Below the pieces are notes generated by a model. It saw only the letters and a list, made by a program, of their open reading frames with translations. It searched no databases and had not been told where the DNA came from. A stretch of 64,000 bases of DNA from Welwitschia mirabilis (Eukaryota > Gnetophyta > Gnetopsida > Welwitschiales): NCBI GenBank assembly GCA_051453625.1, contig JBOZIK010000001.1, positions 254,836,055 to 254,900,054 of the forward strand. The letters run 5' to 3'. Shown one piece after another: positions 1 through 10,518 of this stretch. The position numbers and the translations under genes were made by a program. The first letter of the stretch is position 1, and the number at the start of each line of letters is the position of its first letter.

Positions 1-956
1 AGTATGAGAAGTAAAGTACATAGTGTAGAATTACAAAAAGTGGATTAGAGAATTACAAATCCTTATCACTCTTCCACTTTCATTAAAAAAAATGTGAAAG
101 TATAAATTCTTGGATTTCTAAAAAAGTTGTTCATTTATTCATTCTAAGCCTGAACTTGATGGAAATCCTCCAAAAACTATGATTTTATGTACCTAAAGAA
201 GTGGTTTAGATGTTTAATCCACAAACACTTTCCTTAGCAACTTGAGCTCTTGAAAGAGACGAAACATGTGAGTTCCTTCTACTAGAGAGCTCTAAACATG
301 AGTTAGAAGTTCTGCGAACTTAGGATCCCATAGCCAAGGATGCTCAAACTGAAAAGAACTTTTTCTTTGGAAATTTTCCAATGAAAGAAGGATGGGATGG
401 TGTTCTGAGAAAAACCGAGCCTTCGCTTGCAAGAAGAAATGAGAATGCTGACCTTTTACTATGCATCTATCGATTTTGGACATCACTAAAAATGGTTCTT
501 TTCTGAGGTTTCTCCAAGTATAAGAAGCGCCAAGGAGAGGAAGATCTTTATAGCCATGCTTAATGTGAAAATCTGAAAAAAGATGTAAAGAGGCCAAATT
601 TCAAGAGTTATTGTATTCCTTGTGGAGGCTAAGGATTTGGTTGAAATCACCCATTATTATATCCAGAGAATCCAACACCATTTGTTGTGGATATTACATC
701 ATGTTGTTCTGATCATGAGGTCCATATAAATCTGTAACTTTCCATTGTTGATTATTGAAGTTCCAATCTATACTAATATGATGACTACTTTGACTAATAA
801 CACAAATTTTACTGTATCTCCAAAGGACCATTAAACCTCATCTAGTACTAACATTGGGAACTAACATAAAAGACCAACTAAGCATTCCTTCAAAAGATTC
901 TAGAGATGGGAAATTTTTCGGCCATTTCTCAGGACTCTACAATTTCAAACTATCAT
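1..956 (-). pseudogene. LINE ORF2 remnant, endonuclease domain only
   Basis: The ATG at 956 begins MIV, stop, NCRVLRNG, matching the usual L1 ORF2 start MIVWNCRGL with Trp changed to TGA. Endonuclease/exonuclease/phosphatase motifs follow: GLMVLWR, KVTDLYGPHDQ, IMGDFNQIL (metal-binding Asp-Phe-Asn), LPLLGASYTW, SKIDRCIV and SEHHPILL (catalytic Asp-His region, Asp here replaced by Glu). The stretch 292-597 is open except for stops just upstream. The segment between the start motif and GLMVLW is too short and lacks the QET/SK metal-binding Glu block, so that part is deleted. After the domain the typical linker appears (MFRLFQELKLLRKVF) with stops. Reverse transcriptase is expected left of base 1. 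Confidence 0.82.
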
Positions 957-1249
957 CGGAAAGAGAGGTGGGATTGCTTACATTTCAAAGATCCTTCCTC
1001 ATTTCTTTTCTATTCTTCTCTTACACATATTGGCCCTAACCCTCTGTGCTATAACATTCTTTATCGAGGCCTCTATCTTGCTCACTTGCGCTGCGTCTTC
1101 ACTACGCTCTTCCTGTGAATTCCTTGTTCCTTCATCTATGGGCAAGATCATAGGGATCTTGTTAGTTTTTTTTCCTTAACTCTTCTTCACAGTGAGGCTC
1201 CTTGGCTGCCTTTGGGGCCTACTGTTATGGCTTCTCTTCTGAGAGAATA

Positions 1250-2173
1250 TCAATTTTTTTTGCTTAAGATATCAGGGCATTGCTCAAAACAGGTGTCGAC
1301 TTCTTCATTGTTTCCTCCTTCACCTTCTACCATTTGCGCTTCCCAATGGTATCCTTCTTTTTTGCATTGTTCTCGTCTTTCTCGCATTTGTCTACTGTGT
1401 GTGCATTTGCTCTGCATTTTGAACATTGGAGGGGGAGGTTTTTCTATTTCCAGATTGCAAACAAATTCTCCCCCTTGTCTATCCAAGATAATCTTATTGG
1501 CTTTAAAGTTTTTCGGCTTCATATAAATAGATATTCTTGGTGATGATATTCTTGCCATATAATTTGTTCTCCTATACACTGGATGAACTTCCCCATCATA
1601 TTGCCCTGTTGCTTAAAGAAATCGGAGTGTCATATCTGCAAGTTAGAGTTTGAGATACGAATACAGACAAGTATCTTCTCAAAGATATTTGCCTTGTCTA
1701 GGACAAAGGGAGACCATTTCATGAGAGCTAACCTCATTGACCAAAAAAGTAGGACCCTCCTAAGAACACCTTATTCATATCTTCCTCTATTTCAAAAATC
1801 AAATGAAGGAGGCCATTGCAAAGTGTGATTAGTTTGCATTTAGCTAGGAACTTCTAGTCACACTAGAACTTGACCTTTTTGATGAATGACAAACCTCCAG
1901 ATGGCTGAAACTTTCGGATCAGGTTGTTCTTAAAGCATGCTTCAAGTTGCTTGGAATAACATTTTGGCATTTTTGCCCTAATGATCGATCCCTTCTACTA
2001 AAAACCAAAGGCTCGATTAGGGAAGATTTGTTGCTTGCTTACCCCCCAATGAATTTGCATAGGTTTTGGAGGCCCTTGCAGATTCAGCTACCATTTTCCA
2101 AACTTTACCCTCCCCCTACAACTTGCGGCCTACTTTCTCTTCCTATTGCTATTATGGCTGCTATTGCTGCCAT
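1250..2173 (-). pseudogene. LINE ORF1 remnant (DUF4283 and degenerate zinc knuckle)
   Basis: The ATG at 2173 opens MAAIAAIIAIGRESRP, after which the frame slips. Around 1850-1760 the sequence reads LLHLIFEIEEDMNKVFLGG then SYFFGQ, the core of the DUF4283 domain of plant L1 ORF1. After a frameshift it continues MRLALMKWSPFVLDKANIF, then DFFKQQGNMMGKFIQ, also as expected. A further shift leads to YMARISSPRISIYM (near 1550) and FVCNLEIEKPPPPMFK, the approach to the usual CCHC knuckle. In the knuckle itself (near 1400) two cysteine positions read Met, so it is not functional. At least two frameshifts and one stop are present. DUF4283 is well supported; the knuckle is a weaker call. ORF2 starts about 290 bases downstream. 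Confidence 0.75.
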
Positions 2174-2600
2174 CACTTTGGATGCTTCAAAGCCACTAAA
2201 GCTGGCCCTTTTGGGTTTTTAGGGGGTTATGAGTCACTAGTTAAAAAACCTCCCTTAAGAGGTAGGAAAACTGGAGTAAGGCTTTAATGCTTCTTCTTCT
2301 CCCTTTTCGGTTTTTCATAGTGTTCATGTCACCAAGGAGCTATTAAAGCAGCGTGATGAGGACGCGCTTCCCTAAAGCCTTTCTTAGCCTGGGCTTCAAT
2401 TACTCTACTTCTGAACTTGCTTCTTCTCTTGCTCCTGCTTCTGCTCTACTTTGTTAGCAACTTAGGCCTTTTGAAGGTATGTTGATGACACACCATCTGG
2501 GATGTAGCCTTGCCACGGTGAAAGCCACCTTTGCCTGCAAGACTCTTCTCTTGTAGCACTTCCAGATCCTAAAGCCTACCTCTCTAGAAGGGGAAGAAGG
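2174..2600 (-). promoter_or_regulatory. Putative LINE 5' leader
   Basis: This stretch lies directly upstream of the ORF1 start on the minus strand and is visibly richer in G+C than the DNA beyond it. L1 elements carry an internal promoter in such a leader. Position and composition are the only evidence; no promoter motif was recognised. Confidence 0.3.
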
Positions 2601-3680
2601 CACTCTACTTTTAATTTCAATACACTAATTAGCTAATGGGGATTTCAAGTTGAATAATCTATTTTTCCTTTCAATCTTTACTTTTCAATGGAATGGATAC
2701 AATATACCTCCACCCCTAGGAGGCCTTGCTCGATGAAACAAAAAAATGTGTCATTGAATAAGTTGGCACCTTTGTACCTTCAAGAACAGTGTCTTCAAGA
2801 GATCCCTAAATCTGAGTGTAACAAGATTTGATGAGAAAACATCCTTTTGGGAAAGTAAGTTATGGAAGGAATAATCACCCAAGTCTGCACCTAATAGATC
2901 AGCTCCTAAAACTTCTAGGAGCTAGATGTCAAGTAGACAATACAAGAGTTTTTGGTTAAAAAATCCAAGATAGGCTAGGATAATCTCTTGTACGATGACC
3001 TCTTAGAATATGTTACTGAGAAGCACAACATGAAGTTGTGCAAAGAAAACCAGGGCTAAAATATGAACTTGATAACATTAAATGCAACATGCATATTATT
3101 CTATAATTTAAAATGCATTTATCCAAAGATGATAATTAATGGGATTATATTTCAAAAAGAATCCTTTTAATTTTACTTAAATATCTACCACACTTCTCTC
3201 TTCAATTCATCTTCTAAGACAAGAATACTAAACTTCTTCTTATAGTTAATAACTTGAATTCCATTTGTTACTTTAATAACATTTTTCATTATTGTATCTT
3301 TAGTAAGTAATAATCTAAAAAAGATGCAATTTGAAAGTACTAAAATGCGATGGTAACATATTTGGCTTCGATGGATAAATCCTTAAGTGCAATCAAGCAT
3401 AAGAAAACAAAAAATAATGAAAAATTTAGAACAAAACAAATACATAGTTGGATTTATATGGTGGAATCCTTGAGTTTCATATCAAAGCATTCAAAAGAGA
3501 AGCTAGAGCTATGGTATAGATCATGAAATATCAATTACAAGGATAGAATTTAAAGAAATATAAGCTCTTAAATAGACTTAATAATTATATATTACTCATC
3601 CCTTACAATACAGTTTACTATAGCAGTGAAAAATGGATATCAAAATGGTCACTTTTTACAACATTGGTATGATTGACACC
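2601..3680. other. Intergenic, nothing recognised
   Basis: AT-rich sequence with frequent stops in all frames. I see no domain, terminal repeat or splice-bounded open stretch. Confidence 0.5.
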
Positions 3681-3908
3681 ATAGTTTTAAATTGCAGAAT
3701 TGCGGTGGAATTGGTTTTTTTTTCCCCTGAGAAGATGTAAATCACTAGAATCATGACTCGGAATCGCCTGAAACCATGGAGTATGCTAAATAAGCCCTAA
3801 AACAACATAAAGAAGTAAAAGTTCCGCAAAAACATCTCTTTCATAATGTATTTGTATATTTTATAGTCATAGTGATGATTACATTATATAAAGAATGCAA
3901 AGCATAAG

Positions 3909-4181
3909 CTACAAATCACAATGCCACAAATTACAAAATATCCTAATGGAAATGCTGAGAACTAGAAGATGATGTCTGGAGCTCTTTCCTCCATGAGGTG
4001 GAAGCTTGGCAATTTTGATTTGCCTAGCTTCTTTATCTACAACCCTCTCAAGCTCCTCAATGTCAATAGTTGTAAGCTCTGGCTCCCTGCCCAAAGATCT
4101 AGCACTGCTAATGTATCGACTTGGATGAACAAGGTTACTACTAAATCCATGGTGCTCTGCCTCTACACTAGACCCATGGTT
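3909..4181 (-). pseudogene. Unidentified coding-like stretch (91 codons)
   Basis: The minus strand is open from 4181 (just after a TAA) to a TAG at 3909. The encoded peptide is hydrophilic and gene-like: it contains SSVEAEHHGFSSNLVHPSRY, then SARSLGREPELTTIDIEELE and a Lys/Arg-rich end KEARQIKIAKLPPHGGKSS. A tttcag that could act as a splice acceptor lies upstream near 4235. Composition and lack of internal stops over 91 codons in AT-rich DNA suggest an exon or an exon remnant. I do not recognise the family, and no partner exon could be assigned. Confidence 0.35.
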
Positions 4182-4554
4182 TTAGTTTTAGAAGTTAGAA
4201 TTGTAATGAGCGTAGGGAAAAATGGCCATTCCTGAAACCAATTTCTCAAAATGTTGTTTTAAAGACAATACAAATTATTAATGACGGTGTATTTGTAGCT
4301 AAATCATGATTTCATACCATAAACATCAGTCAACAATTTCTATGATGGATACAAACAAGTTAAGAAATATAAAAATTTGAAAATGATAAACCAAAACTTC
4401 TTCCAGCCTTTTGCAAGTGAATTAAAATCTTCGATTCAGCAGAATCAAATCATTTTCCAGGCATTAGGCACTCGCGAGAGGGCTGAGGAACAGAATAAAT
4501 GAAGGATTTTGTTTGTTTTCCCCGTTTTTCCGCTTTTAAAACGTTCTGTTGTAC

Positions 4555-4720
4555 TAGCGATTCAAGAATTGTGGAATGGCAGGAATTGTGATTTCGAAGT
4601 AGATCACTGGAATTGTAACTCCGACGACTGGAGTTGCGATTCCCAGAAAAACAGTAAAGTGGATCGCATTTTTGGGAATCGCGGTTCTGGATTGTTGGAA
4701 GCGCGATTTCGATCCAAGCT
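4555..4720. repeat. Degenerate array of a GGAATTGYGATTCC-like palindrome
   Basis: About six imperfect copies of a palindromic motif occur roughly every 20-30 bases: gaattgtgg, gaattgtgatttcg, ggaattgtaactcc, ggagttgcgattcc, gggaatcgcggttc and gcgcgatttcgatcc. The tract is more G+C-rich than its surroundings. Weaker relatives lie at 3689-3712 (aattgcagaattgcggtgga) and near 3757 (ggaatcgcc). The ends ccatag (3680) and ctatgg (4738) are inverted and could be the termini of one non-autonomous DNA transposon of about 1.06 kb, but this pairing is weak. Confidence 0.4.
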
Positions 4721-4739
4721 TCAATTGTATGATTAACCC

Positions 4740-5205
4740 TATGGAATATTACAAAAGATCTACAAATACACAATGTCATTAATGTATAATATAGTTCTTC
4801 ATCTATCTGAAAAATATGTGATGCATTTCTCTAGTTAGCAAGCTTCCACCATTCAGAAGTGGCTTCTCCAAAGTAAATGAGTTTTGATAGTTGAGAGTTG
4901 TCATCACTCACTTATTTTTGTGCATGTAATTAACTTTATCCTTGCTTACATAGTAACCCTTGTCTCCTTTTTTTACTTCTTGTAAAGGTGTTAATTTGTA
5001 TTATTTTTTTGGGCCATGACAACCATACTACTGAAATTTAAAAAAACAAAAAAATGTAGAACATACACAACACTAAAAATTGTGCACTACTCTCAAACTT
5101 GTACTTTGAATAGATGCAACATACTATTCTGTATGAAGGATAATTAGATTCAGAACGGTGATTTCTATCATTTCATGATATGAATCTCTAGATTATTGTT
5201 ATCTC
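4740..5205. other. Intergenic, nothing recognised
   Basis: AT-rich DNA without an open stretch of note. Confidence 0.45.
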
Positions 5206-5212
5206 AACTTAC

Positions 5213-5587
5213 AAGATTCATTCTTTGGTGAAGCCCTGACAGCATGGTCCTTAGATAGCCAGAACACATGATACAGGAAGCAGAGTGACCATGTGAAGAG
5301 TAAAATTTTTGGAGATCAAAAATAAAAGTGTGGGCATAAGACATGTCTCCATGATCATAAAGACAGGTAGCTGACAAATATGAATCAAATCCTTGAATAG
5401 GAGAAATCAAAGGGGAAGGCATATGGGAGAAGGATACGTTATAAAACATGGAAGAGCACAAGAAGTTTCTAAATTTATGTGGATACGTAAACATAGAGAT
5501 ACAACAAAATTTACAAATTATAAACTTCTTGTAGTTTCCTTGTTTGGAATGTGGAATAGGGTAGCTATGACTATCGGAGATTTTCAA
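5213..5587 (-). CDS. Candidate internal or 5' exon of an unidentified gene
   Basis: A 125-codon open stretch on the minus strand ends at a perfect consensus splice donor, AATCTT followed by GTAAGT (GT at 5212-5211). The peptide is Cys-, His- and Tyr-rich, with FIICKFCCISMFTYPHKF, SATCLYDHGDMSYAHTF and HSASCIMCSGYLRTMLSG. Several CXXC spacings are present but do not form a zinc-binding pattern I recognise. No acceptor-bounded start or downstream exon could be assigned. It may be an exon, a retained pseudogene piece or chance; the donor is the main argument for it. Confidence 0.25.
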
Positions 5588-5599
5588 TAAGCTGCAATT

Positions 5600-6687
5600 A
5601 TAAGTCCTAAGTTGATCACGATGTCATTTACTCATTATACAGTTTAGTTATATACTTGTTTATTTAACACAATTTAAATTCTTTAGATTGTATATAAATA
5701 GTCTCATCTTAGTTGTAGAATTATGATCATATTGATGTGAACTTGATTAGATAGAGCTTAAGTATTATATTTTGTCTTGTTACATGCTAAATGTATTTAG
5801 ATATTCTAGACAAAAAGCTCCAGAGGAATGTAGCATCTGATTATATATTGCTAGTATCCTTAGACGAAAATCACTTTTGTGATTGCACAAGATTCCTTTA
5901 TTGGAAGTAAGCTTTCTTAGAAATATTTGTAGTTTATTAATATAGTAGTAAATTGCTTTAGGATTGCCATTGTCTTTTAAATGTTGTTTAATTACAGTTT
6001 GTTACTAGTAAATTTACATTTTGGTGGGATAAATATAATTTAGTTGGTTTCCCTTCCACATGCATTTGGAGCTATTCATATACTCCTTAGAGAGGCATGA
6101 TATTTTACAGTCTTCTTCTTGGGGCCTGCATATGCTTTTGATTTGCATTTGTACATGATTGGAAATTGCAATACTCCAAAACTTTTCAAGGGTTGGCTTG
6201 TCTTCTAGGCGATGTGAATCTAAGCCTTCACAAATAATTTATATCAGTTTCGCTTTTCATAAATCCTAGTTCAGTTCAGATACTTACCTAAACTCCAATT
6301 CATTGTACAATTTTGTTAATTAAATGTTGCTTTGAACTTGTCTTAAGAGGCAACTTTGTACTTTTGAAGCTGCTGTGATATATTCTGTATCATGTTTTAA
6401 AGCCACTATTATATTTGCCTTGTACAATTAAAAATCTTTAAGAAAAATTAGATTGATGTTCTGTGCATATTGATTTCGCCATTGTTCAATGCTTTAACTC
6501 AGCTTTATGTAACTGACAATAATATTATCATTTGTGTGTGAATAATGCTTATAAATATCTGTAAATCACTGCCTCGTTCTAATTATTTTATTTTTTATAA
6601 GTTCCTATATTGATTTACATAAAGGTTTTCCAAAACTGATCCCCTTTTGAAATATCCTGTCTTTTCATTGATCTTTGGATCATTCAG
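5600..6687. other. AT-rich stretch upstream of the gene model
   Basis: T-rich plant-intron-like sequence with scattered stops. It could be introns of the gene ending at 7194, but I could not pick out an exon with confidence. Confidence 0.35.
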
Positions 6688-7194
6688 TTTGGCTTTATCC
6701 GCAATTTTATTTTGAGATGATAAAGAGTGTACTGCTTCCATCTGTAAGCACAAAAGCCAATTCACATCCTTTTCTTGATAGTTGACACCATTTTGTATTA
6801 CTTCAAAGAAAATTGTGATGGGCCACCTTTTACTTTGTGTTTTAGTGTCCTTAATTTCTCTCATATTTTCATTCTATGTTTGATCTCAGTTCCTATTATA
6901 TCTGCAACTGTCTCCTCTGAGACCAGACTTTGTCCTGTGAGAGTTTTGCGTCAATTTATTGGTTAATGACTAACATTTTAAAGAATTGTGTTAACAGAGG
7001 TTGTACATTGCTATATCTGCTTTACTTTTCTAAGGAAGGTTTAGTCCTATAACAGGGAAAATGTGTCTTGCAGGTTCATCTATAATGATTGGTTCACTCC
7101 TCATGCAGCAGCTAAGTTGAAATTCCCTTACTTTTGGGACAGTGATTATTTGAAGACTAACGTGAAGGATGATTATGCTTTTGACGAGCTCTAA
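6688..7194 (+). CDS. 3'-terminal exons of an unidentified spliced gene
   Basis: Four short open segments join with matching phases and GT-AG borders: 6688-6743 (donor gtaagc), 6782-6836 (weak donor gtgttt), 6922-6961 (a 40-base exon after tctcctctgag; donor gttaat) and 7074-7194 (acceptor tgtcttgcag), ending at TAA 7192-7194. The last exon is the most convincing: after the split codon it reads FIYNDWFTPHAAAKLKFPYF, then WDSDYLKTNVKDDYAFDEL. The exon before it gives QTLSCESFASIY. Upstream parts read WLYPQFYFEMIKSVLLPS and KKIVMGHLLL. An alternative frame of the second segment reads FKENCDGPPFTL, so that segment is uncertain. The 5' part of the gene was not found. I do not recognise the protein family. 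The last two exons are better supported than the first two. Confidence 0.45.
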
Positions 7195-8510
7195 CTATGC
7201 AATGTTTTTCGATGGGAAGAATCTGTACAGAAAAACATGTCAAGTATTGCTACAAATTGCTATTCAATATCAAATTTCTATTGTTATTCTATGATAGATA
7301 GGGAAAATGAGTACCTGGGACTGATCTTTCCTGTTTCTCAAACGCAAAATGAGTAAACTAAATTCATTTGTTTATTCAAGCCTGACGTTCTTTTGCTTGC
7401 TGAATGTGTATTATCTTCTGAAGACTTGAATTTCAGCAAATGTCTTTGTTTGTCTTCAGCAATTTTTAAGAATGTCCCATGCTTCCAGATTTCCTCTGTA
7501 GTATTCCATCATTGCATTATAATTTGAGCTTAAACCTTATCACTAAGCATGTATGATCTTGTGTTTCAAATTTGAAAGTTTTGTTACATGCTCATGGATG
7601 TTTTGATGTGTAAGTTAAGCTCAACACCCATTGAAATAATTAGAGAAAAGATATATCATGACCCTCTACAACGTTTATGTGAATTTGTGTGATTGAATTC
7701 ACTAAATAAGCTCAAATTACAATTCACTAACCTCTCCTTACAGTAAAACGTTTTCTAATAAGCATAACCTTCCCTCGTTCAAATCATATTTGACAATGAA
7801 GTATGGAGCTTTTCTCTTGCTTCTATTGACTGTATTTTCTCATGAAGTGTATTTTCTTTATCCAAGCCAATCCTAGCTACCAAATGCTTTGAAATAATAG
7901 CTATAGAAAATTCAAAACCATAGAGAGAATTGTGAATGTAAATGTAGGTGACCAGAAAATTCTTTTCCATTAACTTGAGATAACTAGATCCAAAGCTAGT
8001 CCCACAATCACATAAAGAATCTTATCATGATTTTCCATTTGACAATTAAATTGTAATTGTGTGTGAAATTTATTTGTGTAATTCATTGTGTAGTAGTGAA
8101 TGTTAACACACTGTTGGTTTGTTGAAGTCGGCCCCTGAGCCCACCTGCTCTGTGACCACCAAAAGACAAAAAATGGGGAAAAAAAGAAATTACAATAAAA
8201 GAAGTAAGCAAAGTCAAACTTTCTCATATATGAATTAGCCTACCTTTTGAACCTAGTAAAATCCTTTTTAGGCATGCTTACATTTCCTTGATCAATCTTC
8301 TTGTGATTTTTGGCTTTTAGCCATTTTGACTATCACACATGAATAGTCAAATGGTGTTTTTTTGACAAATGAGTTCTCGATCTATTAGAACTCTTAAAAT
8401 ATAAATTGAGATTGAGCAAACTATAAATACCCTATGTCAAGCTTGATGTAATGCCTTTGTTTAACATTTTGTGATGATTTAGCACTAGGATCAAAGACTT
8501 CAAACATTCC
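7195..8510. other. 3' flank and intergenic, nothing recognised
   Basis: The first few hundred bases may be 3' untranslated sequence of the gene ending at 7194. The rest is AT-rich with no recognisable feature. Confidence 0.4.
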
Positions 8511-8676
8511 AACATTCTTGACCATTGTAACTGCCCATTCATCAAGGAGATCTAGGAAGTCTCTGTGTGTTTTCAAGATGCTTTTCTAATACTAACATTC
8601 TTTACCATTGTAACCAACCACTCATTGAGAAGATCAAGGAAATCTTGGTGTGTTGTCAAAATGCTTTGCTTATTAG
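8511..8676 (-). repeat. Imperfect tandem duplication, two 83-base units, coding-like on minus
   Basis: Units starting at 8511 and 8594 are clearly related (each begins aacattct, then accattgtaac). Read on the minus strand, both give similar peptides: THQDFLDLLNEWLVTMVKNV in the unit at 8594 and THRDFLDLLDEWAVTMVKNV in the unit at 8511, the latter continuing GMFEVFDPSAKSSQNV. The duplication therefore keeps a coding-like frame, although the first-read copy ends in a stop. This may be a duplicated exon remnant. The protein family is not recognised. Confidence 0.45.
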
Positions 8677-9486
8677 CAAATTTTGGGGCCCATGAACTCG
8701 ACTGTGCAAGAAAATAGAAGAAAGGGATAGAGTAAAATGTCAATACACTTTATAACTTATGCTTTCACTTGTGCAAATTGCATTGGAACGATTGTAAGTG
8801 CATTTAATTTATTTTATTACAAGTGTAAGCAACAATTAGTTTTAAAGAGTTGAATATGTTTAGGTGCGATAAGCTCTTTCTCCCATTCATTTTCTAGTTG
8901 CAAAACACCATTTCCTACATTTAATGACTCTTGGTTAAATTTAGATACATGTTAATAGGTTGCTAGATTGGCTTATTGTCTATTGGATTGAACAAAATCT
9001 AAGAGATATTTAAATTGATAATATTGGTACCCAAAGGTAAATTGTGAATTTGTTCTAATGAATGTATATATTTTGCTTTTCCCCTTCAAAAAACCTATCC
9101 ACATATTAATTATAAACAAAATGTAGAAAAACCTCAGGGAATTAGAATTGATAATGCATTGGAAGCCACCAACATTTCATGAAGCATTCAAAATCATTAT
9201 GATATGTGAGACATACTAAAAGGCAAAACCAACACGTAAAAAGTAGAGAACCAAAAACATTATTGAAGCAAGAAAAAGGAAGAACAGGGACACTAATTAA
9301 TCATTAGCAACATGAAAGCATGGTCATCTCAGGTGAGCCCTTCTCGTAGTTTTGCTTATGGAGAGGTGGAATAAGAATGCCATCTTGGTTAGAAGCAACA
9401 TTGTATTCTCTGGGATCATCTTTAGAGCTTCCCATTATGTTCTCTCCTCATGGCTCTTTTGCCAAAGGCTTAAAAACCTAGGGAAT
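8677..9486. other. Intergenic, nothing recognised
   Basis: AT-rich DNA with no open stretch or repeat that I could identify. Confidence 0.4.
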
Positions 9487-9708
9487 TTAGAGGGAGTGGG
9501 AAAAGGTCCTTATAAAGTTTTGTGAAAATTTTAATAACTTCTTCTTTAGGCCTAGTGGTGCACAGCTGGCAAAACCTTTAAGATTATCCATCATCTCCTT
9601 AACATTCTCGTTAAGAATTTATTCCAAAAAGTTAGGCTTAATTGAATTGTGCTTCTTACTAACAATAAAGACACAAGGTTGAGGCTTCAAAGGGGAAGTG
9701 TTGAGGCA
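9487..9708 (-). pseudogene. Unidentified coding-like remnant (74 codons, one stop)
   Basis: The minus strand reads CLNTSPLKPQPCVFIVSKKH, NSIKPNFLE, a TAA, ILNENVKEMMDNLKGFASCA and PLGLKKKLLKFSQNF before TAA at 9489-9487. An overlapping frame is also peptide-like (KEEVIKIFTKLYKDLFPLPL), so a frameshift may lie inside. Codon composition suggests descent from a protein, perhaps a transposon gag or a host gene, but no family motif is visible. Confidence 0.3.
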
Positions 9709-9739
9709 GCACTAGAATGAAACATGGTGTCACCCTCTT

Positions 9740-9789
9740 GAAGAGATCCAATAGTATGCTTGCTGAAGAGGTCCAACAGTATGCTTTCT
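9740..9789. repeat. Two tandem 25-bp units
   Basis: gaagagatccaatagtatgc at 9740 and gaagaggtccaacagtatgc at 9765 start two adjacent 25-base units differing at three positions. Confidence 0.7.
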
Positions 9790-10430
9790 AGATTTGTCTG
9801 CCTAAATATCTTTGTCTCTTCTCTTTTGTCTTAACTCCCTTCTGCATCTGGGACTCCTTTTTGAGCACATTGTCAGACTCCTCAAATTTACTTTATTGTC
9901 TTTAGAAGGATAATTTTTTTATTTTATTTCTTTTCTTTTCTCCTTCCCCTTACCCCCCCCCACCTTTCGAATGATGTCGAAAAAGCTTCTCCTTTATCTA
10001 AAGAATGTCCTTGTTGAAAGAGCTTCTCCTTTATTTGGAGAATGTCATTCTCCAATAATTTTTTAAGGAAAATTATGATGACAAGTGCATTATGCATGTA
10101 GTTCTTTTCATGCTTGCACACATCTTTAGTGAGTCACTGATAAAGTTAGCAAAAAGTGAAGTAAGGTTAAAGCATATGTTTTTCTTTCAATGAAGAGTGT
10201 AACAATGAATATATGGTAGTTCCAATTAGATGTAATAAAAATGAATGGAAGGAGTTGATTTCAGTGGTTTGAAACTATTAAACACCTCCAATTTGTATTT
10301 GTAAGGGATCTTAAAAGCATTGTTACTTATAACCCTATGTTCAAACTCAAAAGTGATTAGTGACTTGGGTTTTATGCTATGGAATTCAAATTTAAGGATT
10401 TTGGGTTAAGTTAAAATAATATGTAAAGGA
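9790..10430. other. Intergenic, nothing recognised
   Basis: AT-rich sequence with a C-rich run near 9950 (ccccttacccccccccacc). No gene or element was seen. Confidence 0.4.
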
Positions 10431-10464
10431 AATATATATATATATATACACGCACGCACGCACG

Positions 10465-10514
<50 letters not shown>

Positions 10515-10515
10515 C
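10431..10515. repeat. Compound microsatellite (TA)n (CGCA)n (CA)n, left side of gap
   Basis: A run of TA dinucleotides is followed by CGCA units and then more than 15 CA units, ending a few bases before the N gap. Confidence 0.95.
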
Positions 10516-10518
10516 TAG

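Larger units (their letters stand above)
1..2600 (-). mobile_element. L1-type LINE, 5' half, continuing off the left edge
   Basis: Reading on the minus strand, a 5' leader (about 2600-2174), ORF1 (2173-1250) and the endonuclease part of ORF2 (956-1) follow one another in the order and spacing of a plant L1 LINE. Such elements move by target-primed reverse transcription; ORF1 encodes an RNA-binding protein and ORF2 the endonuclease and reverse transcriptase. The reverse transcriptase, 3' tail and target-site duplication would lie left of base 1. Stops and frameshifts in both ORFs show it is dead. The 5' limit is uncertain: I place it where the comparatively G+C-rich leader gives way to AT-rich DNA. 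Confidence 0.8.

Noticed and set aside
1212-1579. Plus-strand open frames in the first 2.3 kb
   Set aside because: Shadows of LINE ORF1 on the minus strand, which carries the recognisable domain.
6782-6836. Assignment to protein phosphatase 4 regulatory subunit 2 from the alternative frame FKENCDGPPFTL
   Set aside because: Only PPFTL resembles the known PPFTLQRLCE motif; the next exon does not continue it and the phase does not fit.
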